64,000 nt of DNA from Chloroflexota bacterium. GTDB lineage: Bacteria > Chloroflexota > Dehalococcoidia > Lucifugimonadales > UBA1127. Position numbers and translations under genes: made by a program. The notes below the pieces were generated by a model. That model did no database searches and had not been told where the DNA came from. It saw only the letters and a program-made list of their open reading frames with translations. Positions within the stretch are counted from its first letter, which is position 1. Each line of letters opens with the position of its first letter. Location of the stretch: the NCBI GenBank assembly GCA_026713825.1, contig JAPONS010000067.1, forward strand, positions 1 through 64,000. Direction: 5' to 3'. Positions 59,671 to 64,000 of this stretch are shown piece by piece.

Positions 59671-60642
59671 ATGGAACAGGACATCCTGCTCCAAGCTACA
59701 GACCTCACTAAATACTTCCCTGTCACCAAGGGCTTGGTGCTCCAGAAGATCATTGGGTGGGTGCAGGCTGTTGACCACATCAACTTCACCATCCGTCGCG
59801 GGGAGACACTGGCGCTGGTGGGAGAATCCGGCTGCGGCAAGACGACCACGGCCAAGCTCATCCTTCGTTTGGAACGGCCTACCACCGGCCAGGTCACCCT
59901 TGAGAACTCCGACGTTCATAACCTGGAGGGTGATGAGCTGAAACAGTATCACACCGACGTGTCGGCGGTTTTCCAGGACCCCTGGAGCTCGTTGAGCCCT
60001 CGAATGCGCGTGCGAGACATCATCTCGGAAGCGCTTGTGGTCAACCAGAAGGTAGCCAAGCAGGAAGCCTACGACCGCGTCGACTACCTGCTTGAATCAG
60101 TTGGACTCCGGGCACAGCAGGCGACCCTCTACCCCCACGAGTTCAGCGGCGGCCAGAGGCAGCGCCTAGCTGTCGCGTCGGCGCTGGTTGGCAACCCCAA
60201 GCTGATATGCCTGGACGAGCCGGTCTCCGCGCTTGATGTGTCAATTCAGGCGCAGATCATGAACCTGCTGAAGGACCTGCAGGAGACCTTCAACGTCGGC
60301 TACCTGCTCGTGGCCCACAACCTGGCCACCGTGCGCTACCTGGCGCACGAGGTTGCGGTAATGTACCTCGGGGAGATCGTGGAGCAGGCAGAGACAAACG
60401 AGCTGTACGACAACACACTCCACCCGTATACCAAGGCCCTCTTCTCGGCGGCACTGACTGCGAACCCGGACTCCCAGCGTGAGGAGATCGTCCTCCGCGG
60501 CGAGGTCCCGAGTCCCATCAACCCGCCGTCCGGCTGCCGGTTCCACGTCCGGTGCCCCTACGCGATGGATATCTGCTCGCAGGCGATTCCGGAGCGGAAG
60601 GAAATGGCCCCCGGACATTTTGTCAGCTGTCACCTGTACTAG
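59671..60642 (+). CDS. Oligopeptide-type ABC ATPase, DppF-like
   Basis: A 323-residue ATPase with Walker A GESGCGKTTTAK, Q-loop VFQDPWSSLSPRM, signature EFSGGQRQRLAVASAL and Walker B LICLDEPVSALD. The C-terminal oligopeptide region has GCRFHVRCPYAMDICSQ. A GGAGG site precedes the ATG. It is the last gene of the operon; a U-tailed hairpin follows. No substrate-binding protein gene is in this operon; the lipoprotein at 42.4 kb is a candidate partner. Confidence 0.95.
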   Translation: MEQDILLQATDLTKYFPVTKGLVLQKIIGWVQAVDHINFTIRRGETLALVGESGCGKTTTAKLILRLERPTTGQVTLENSDVHNLEGDELKQYHTDVSAVFQDPWSSLSPRMRVRDIISEALVVNQKVAKQEAYDRVDYLLESVGLRAQQATLYPHEFSGGQRQRLAVASALVGNPKLICLDEPVSALDVSIQAQIMNLLKDLQETFNVGYLLVAHNLATVRYLAHEVAVMYLGEIVEQAETNELYDNTLHPYTKALFSAALTANPDSQREEIVLRGEVPSPINPPSGCRFHVRCPYAMDICSQAIPERKEMAPGHFVSCHLY

Positions 60643-60662
60643 AAACAGCTACGGCAATCGTC

Positions 60663-60694
60663 AAAGGCGCCCCGCTTTCGGCTGGGGCGCCTTT
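60663..60694 (+). terminator. Intrinsic terminator of oligopeptide ABC operon
   Basis: AAAGGCGCCCC pairs with GGGGCGCCTTT around a 10-base loop, followed by GCTTTT. Located 20 bases after the DppF-like stop. Confidence 0.8.
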
Positions 60695-60778
60695 GCTTTT
60701 CCCAATGACAGATGCCGGGGCTGCAATGCGGTGGCCGGTGCAGTAGAATGGGGCAAGCAGCGCGGAGGTCGCACACAC

Positions 60779-61912
60779 ATGCAGCATGTGTTTCACGAGA
60801 CCGTCAGGGCCCTTGAGGCAGGCGAGCCCTGCGTGATGGTCACAGTTATCCAGACGGAAGGCTCCACGCCCCAAAAGCCGGGAGCCAAGCTCCTGGTCCG
60901 TGCCGATGGCAGCGGTGTCGGCACGCTGGGCGGTGGTTGCGTGGAGGGCGACATCTGGTTCGCGGCGAAGATGCTTCTGCGCGGCGGTGGGCCCGCCGAG
61001 GTGCGGGACTACGAGCTCACAGAGGAGATCGCAGCTCGTGACGGTCTCATATGCGGCGGCACCATGCACTTTCTGCTGGACCCCATCCGGGAGCCCGTCG
61101 GCGTGCTGCCGCAACTGCAGCAGGTCGAGCGGGCCTACGACGGCGACACGGCCATCGGCATCGCGACGCTGGTTGGCGCACCGGAGGGTTCGCCTCACAC
61201 CATCGGCACAAAGCTGTACCTGGAAGCGACCGGCGATACAAAGGGCACGCTCGGCGACGAGATCCTTAATGCGCAGGCCATTGACCGCATTGAGCAACTG
61301 CTGGCCTACGGCAAGTGCGAGCACTACACCACGGAAGAGGGATTCGATATCTTCATTGAGGCGTTCACGACACCGCCAACGCTGGTAGTGATGGGCGGCG
61401 GGCACATCTCCAAGGCCCTGACAACGCTTGCGGCTCCGCTTGGCTACCAGTATTACGTGGTGGACGACCGCCCGGAATTCGCCAACCCCGATCGATTTCC
61501 CGACGCTGTCGGCACCGTTGTTGCGGGCTATGACACCGGCCTGGACAATCTCCCCATCACTCCGAACACTGCCGTCGTCGTCGCGACGCGGGGCCACCGA
61601 TACGACGACATGGCAGCGGAGGCAGCGGTGCGGTCGAAGGCCGGCTACGTAGGCATCCTCGGCAGCAAGCGCAAGAACCTGCTCATCTTCGAGGAACTCT
61701 TCCGCAAGGGCATTCCAGAAGAGCGCATCCGCGCCGTGCGGGCGCCGGTGGGACTCGACCTCGGCGGGCGTACGCCGGAGGAGATTGCGCTCAGTATTAT
61801 GTCCGAAATCGTTGCGCTACGGCATGGCGCCAGCGGCGCGCCGCTGCAGATGGACAGCCGCCTCTTCGGCATAGCCCGTGACAAGGGCACGGCGGTCCCC
61901 GGCAGGAACTGA
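60779..61912 (+). CDS. XdhC/CoxI family molybdoenzyme maturation protein
   Basis: A 377-residue protein. The N-terminal XdhC_CoxI domain has VMVTVIQTEGSTPQKPGAKLLV and the CGG motif ICGGTMHFLLDP. The C-terminal Rossmann domain begins VVMGGGHISKALTTLA and has GSKRKN and GLDLGGRTPEEIALSI. Relatives insert sulfurated molybdenum cofactor into xanthine or CO dehydrogenases. No such enzyme is in the window. GGAGG lies about 10 bases before the ATG. Its TGA overlaps the ATG of mocA by one base. Confidence 0.92.
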   Translation: MQHVFHETVRALEAGEPCVMVTVIQTEGSTPQKPGAKLLVRADGSGVGTLGGGCVEGDIWFAAKMLLRGGGPAEVRDYELTEEIAARDGLICGGTMHFLLDPIREPVGVLPQLQQVERAYDGDTAIGIATLVGAPEGSPHTIGTKLYLEATGDTKGTLGDEILNAQAIDRIEQLLAYGKCEHYTTEEGFDIFIEAFTTPPTLVVMGGGHISKALTTLAAPLGYQYYVVDDRPEFANPDRFPDAVGTVVAGYDTGLDNLPITPNTAVVVATRGHRYDDMAAEAAVRSKAGYVGILGSKRKNLLIFEELFRKGIPEERIRAVRAPVGLDLGGRTPEEIALSIMSEIVALRHGASGAPLQMDSRLFGIARDKGTAVPGRN

Positions 61913-62520
61913 TGGCGCCGGGCGTCACCGCGGTCCTCCTCGCCGCCGGCGAGTCCTCCCGTATGGGCCAACCCAAGCCCCTGCTGCCTTGGGGCGACTT
62001 GCCTCTTGTACGGTACCAGGTCAAGGCGTTGGCGGAAGCAGGCGCAGGCCCCATCGTGGTTGTGCTGGGGCCGACTACATTGGACGCAGAGGCCCACCTC
62101 GCAGGCATAAACGGTGTTCGGGCTGTGGTCAACCACCTCGCACCAGAAGGGAAGACCACCTCGGTGCGGCTGGGCGTCTCGCAGGTGGCGGAGGACGCCG
62201 AGGGCATTCTGCTGCTGGCAGTGGACCAGCCTCGCAGTTCAGACATCATGCGCCGGGTCATCGACGCACACCTAGCCGGAGACGCCCTTATTACACACCC
62301 GACGTACGAGGGCCGTGGCGGGCATCCCATCGTCTTCCACTCCTCGCTGGCGCCGGAGCTGCTTGCCGTCACAGAGGAGCGCCAGGGCATACGCGAGGTC
62401 GTCAGCCGGCACATGCACAGGCTACAGCGTGTCGAGCTCGGCGACCCTATGGTGCGCCTGGACCTGAATACGCTTGACGACTACCGCACCGCGCTGGCGC
62501 AGTACGGGCCGCGGCCGTAG
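61912..62520 (+). CDS. mocA: Molybdenum cofactor nucleotidyltransferase, MocA-like
   Basis: A 202-residue nucleotidyltransferase with the NTP loop LLAAGESSRMGQPKPLLPWG and LLLAVDQPR, which bind nucleotide and metal; the HPTYEGRGGHPIVF block is typical of the MocA/NboR-type subgroup. It likely forms molybdopterin cytosine dinucleotide for molybdenum hydroxylases, consistent with coupling to xdhC. The 3' end of the gene is part of a predicted terminator. Confidence 0.9.
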   Translation: MAPGVTAVLLAAGESSRMGQPKPLLPWGDLPLVRYQVKALAEAGAGPIVVVLGPTTLDAEAHLAGINGVRAVVNHLAPEGKTTSVRLGVSQVAEDAEGILLLAVDQPRSSDIMRRVIDAHLAGDALITHPTYEGRGGHPIVFHSSLAPELLAVTEERQGIREVVSRHMHRLQRVELGDPMVRLDLNTLDDYRTALAQYGPRP

Positions 62521-62536
62521 AGCGCGCTGTTTTTTT
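62497..62536 (+). terminator. Probable terminator overlapping mocA end
   Basis: GCGC/GCGC and TACGG/CCGTA stems with small internal loops lead into GCTG and seven T residues (62530-62536). The hairpin overlaps the mocA stop. Confidence 0.45.
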
Positions 62537-62627
62537 GCCCCGCCCCCCTATGCTATGCTGAGGCCGACCTGCGCGAGTCTTCTTAACTCGAACAGCGTCG
62601 GACTCTTGGTCAATACGGAGTGTGTGA

Positions 62628-63329
62628 GTGACTGGCCGAATAGGCGTCATACTCGTGGGGGCGGGGGAAAGCCGCCGCATGGAAGGCATTGACAAGGTGT
62701 TTGCCACTCTGCGCGGCCGGCCAATCCTCGACCATTGCCTTGGGGTCATGGCGTCGGTGCCCGAGGTGGCGGCTGGCGTCATCGTCGTATCGGAACGTAA
62801 TCTGGAGCAGGGGCAGTACGTGCTGATGCGACGCGGGTGGTCCGTCGGGTGGAGCATCTGCACCGGCGGCGAGCGGCGGCAGGACTCGGTGCAGCGGGGG
62901 TTGGAACGGCTGAAGGACGTGCAGTGGGTGGTCATTCACGACGTCGCGCGGCCGTGCGTCGACCGCTTGATGGTGTACCGGGGGCTGGAGGCCGTGGAGG
63001 CGACGGGCGCGGCTGTCGCGGCGGTGCCGGTTACGGACACGGTGAAGGTTGTGGAGGACGGCGAGCGCGTCGTCGAAACGCTTGACCGCTCCCGGCTGTG
63101 GGCGGTGCAGACGCCGCAGGTGTTCCGCCGCGACCTGTTGGAGGCGGCCTTCGCCCAGGTGCAGGATGACGTGACAGACGAGGCCACGATGCTGGAGCGG
63201 CTTGGGCATACCGTGAATGTCTTCCAGGGCGACTATGGCAACCTGAAGGTCACGACACCGCAGGACCTGGTCATCGCCGAGGCCGTTCTGGCGTCGCGGG
63301 CGACGGTGGAGGTGCTGCCATCCGCATAG
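62628..63329 (+). CDS. ispD: 2-C-methyl-D-erythritol 4-phosphate cytidylyltransferase
   Basis: Forms CDP-methylerythritol in isoprenoid synthesis. The 233-residue product starts at GTG. It has the CTP loop as GAGESRRMEGIDKVFATLRGRP (family form LLAAGxGxRM is altered to ILVGAGESRRM), VHDVARP-like WVVIHDVARPCVD and the VPVTDTVK block, and VQTPQVFRRDLL. It overlaps ispF by 10 bases in a different frame, and cysS follows. The altered first motif is unusual but the key Arg and Lys remain. Confidence 0.93.
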   Translation: MTGRIGVILVGAGESRRMEGIDKVFATLRGRPILDHCLGVMASVPEVAAGVIVVSERNLEQGQYVLMRRGWSVGWSICTGGERRQDSVQRGLERLKDVQWVVIHDVARPCVDRLMVYRGLEAVEATGAAVAAVPVTDTVKVVEDGERVVETLDRSRLWAVQTPQVFRRDLLEAAFAQVQDDVTDEATMLERLGHTVNVFQGDYGNLKVTTPQDLVIAEAVLASRATVEVLPSA

Positions 63330-63796
63330 GGAACGGCTACGACGTCCACCGACTGGTCGAGGGCCGTCCCCTGGTGCTCGGCGGCGTGACCATCCCGCAT
63401 GACAAGGGCCTGCTGGGGCACAGTGACGGCGACGCGCTGCTGCATGCCGTCATCGACGCGCTGCTGGGCGCCGCGGGCCTCGGCGACATCGGCGGGCAGT
63501 TTCCCTCAAGCGATCCGGCGTACAAGGACGCCGATAGCCGGGAGCTTCTTCGGCGCGTGATCGCGCTCGTCGGCGGGAACGGGTGGAGGCTTGTGAACCT
63601 GGATGCTACAATCATAGCCGAGAAGCCGGTGATGAAGCCCCACCTGGCGCCCATGCAGCAGTGCATCGCGGAGTGCCTGTCGGCCCAACCGGACCAGATA
63701 AACGTCAAGGCCAAGACCAATGACGGCCTTGGAGCCATCGGCGGCGGCGAGGGCATCGCCGTCCACGCCGTAGCCCTCCTAGAGGAAACCCCATGA
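63320..63796 (+). CDS. ispF: 2-C-methyl-D-erythritol 2,4-cyclodiphosphate synthase, apparent ATC start
   Basis: Cyclises CDP-methylerythritol phosphate in a trimeric zinc enzyme, following IspD and IspE. The family start RIGNGYDVHRLVEG (zinc ligands Asp and His) is in frame, but the codon in the Met1 position is ATC, and no ATG, GTG or TTG lies between it and upstream non-homologous sequence. A GGAGG is placed 7 bases before the ATC. Alternative in-frame GTG is 18 codons in and would delete the DVH zinc ligands. Later blocks GLLGHSDGDALLHAVIDALLGAAGLGDIG and the GEGI end are intact; 158 residues. Its TGA overlaps the cysS ATG. Confidence 0.9.
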   Translation: MRIGNGYDVHRLVEGRPLVLGGVTIPHDKGLLGHSDGDALLHAVIDALLGAAGLGDIGGQFPSSDPAYKDADSRELLRRVIALVGGNGWRLVNLDATIIAEKPVMKPHLAPMQQCIAECLSAQPDQINVKAKTNDGLGAIGGGEGIAVHAVALLEETP

Positions 63797-64000
63797 AGCT
63801 CTACGACTCCCTGACCGGTGAAAAGCGCGAGTTTGTGCCCCATGACGACACCGTGAAGATGTACGTCTGTGGCGTTACGCCTTATTCCTCTTCGCACGTG
63901 GGGCATGCCATGTGTTCCGTGTACTTCGACACGCTGCGCCGCTACCTGGAGTACTCCGGGTACGAGGTCAAGCACGTCCAGAACTTCACGGACATTGACG
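63793..64000 (+). CDS. cysS: Cysteinyl-tRNA synthetase, 5' part
   Basis: The first 69 codons of a class I synthetase that charges tRNA-Cys; the gene runs off the window. KMYVCGVTPYSSSHVGHAM holds the first zinc ligand Cys and the HIGH-type motif (SHVGH), and VQNFTDID is typical of CysRS. The start overlaps the ispF stop (ATGA), so ispD-ispF-cysS form one translationally coupled unit. The ispD-ispF-cysS order is known in other bacteria. Confidence 0.93.
   Translation, partial: MKLYDSLTGEKREFVPHDDTVKMYVCGVTPYSSSHVGHAMCSVYFDTLRRYLEYSGYEVKHVQNFTDID

Noticed and set aside
62628-63796. IspDF fusion enzyme
   Set aside because: ispD ends with TAG and ispF lies in another frame with its own ribosome site, so they are two overlapping genes.

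Overview
The window is GC-rich, densely coded bacterial chromosome with standard use of TGA as stop (for example dinB, xdhC and ispF end in TGA). Two coenzyme F420 enzymes (an NADPH:F420 reductase and an LLM-type oxidoreductase), a GuaB3-type IMPDH homologue, tandem arylsulfotransferase-like genes, many oligopeptide ABC transporter genes and two apparent selenoproteins together suggest an uncultivated Chloroflexota lineage (Dehalococcoidia/SAR202-like). That placement is inference; no rRNA or tRNA gene was seen to confirm it.

Layout. 1-4.9 kb (mostly minus): Era GTPase, a small DUF4177-like protein, GuaB3, a fumarylacetoacetate hydrolase-family enzyme and F420 reductase, with intergenic palindromic repeats. 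5.1-8.6 kb (plus): three consecutive CitE-like genes, two apparently catalytically degenerate and one of these fused to a membrane domain. 8.6-13.1 kb: a GSA-aminotransferase-like enzyme, threonine synthase, small proteins and DNA polymerase IV. 13.1-14.1 kb: a DUF3800 gene beside a candidate small RNA with its own promoter and terminator. 14.2-20.5 kb: IspH, a Gfo/Idh oxidoreductase, a deiodinase-like selenoprotein, a BrnT/BrnA-type toxin-antitoxin pair, an F420 enzyme, an MFS transporter and an amber-interrupted GIY-YIG gene. 20.6-26.2 kb: hisZ-hisG-hisD-hisC-hisB. 26.3-28.7 kb: birA, RNase P RNA and two small genes.

29.2-39.4 kb encodes exported proteins: a trypsin-like lipoprotein, a membrane-anchored coiled coil, an Asp-box surface protein, a substrate-binding protein with unusual domain order and a CTERM-like tail, and two permeases with extra extracytoplasmic segments. 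39.4-47.6 kb holds an IscA-like protein, duplicated arylsulfotransferases, a second binding protein, a metallo-hydrolase, two oligopeptide ABC ATPases and apt. 47.9-56.4 kb holds a coiled-coil protein, LipB, an EVE protein, Nfo, a zincin, an amino-acid dehydrogenase, an ABC exporter pair, a DsbA-like selenoprotein and RNase III. 56.7-60.6 kb is a four-gene oligopeptide ABC operon; 60.8-64 kb is xdhC-mocA followed by ispD-ispF-cysS.

Main points for follow-up: two in-frame UGA codons at redox-active positions, each followed by a bacterial-SECIS-like hairpin; the DUF3800/small RNA locus; the membrane-linked CitE-like trio; a shared palindromic operator in two catabolic promoters; a palindromic repeat inserted in frame into hisZ; an ispF that apparently starts at ATC; and a substrate-binding protein that looks circularly permuted.
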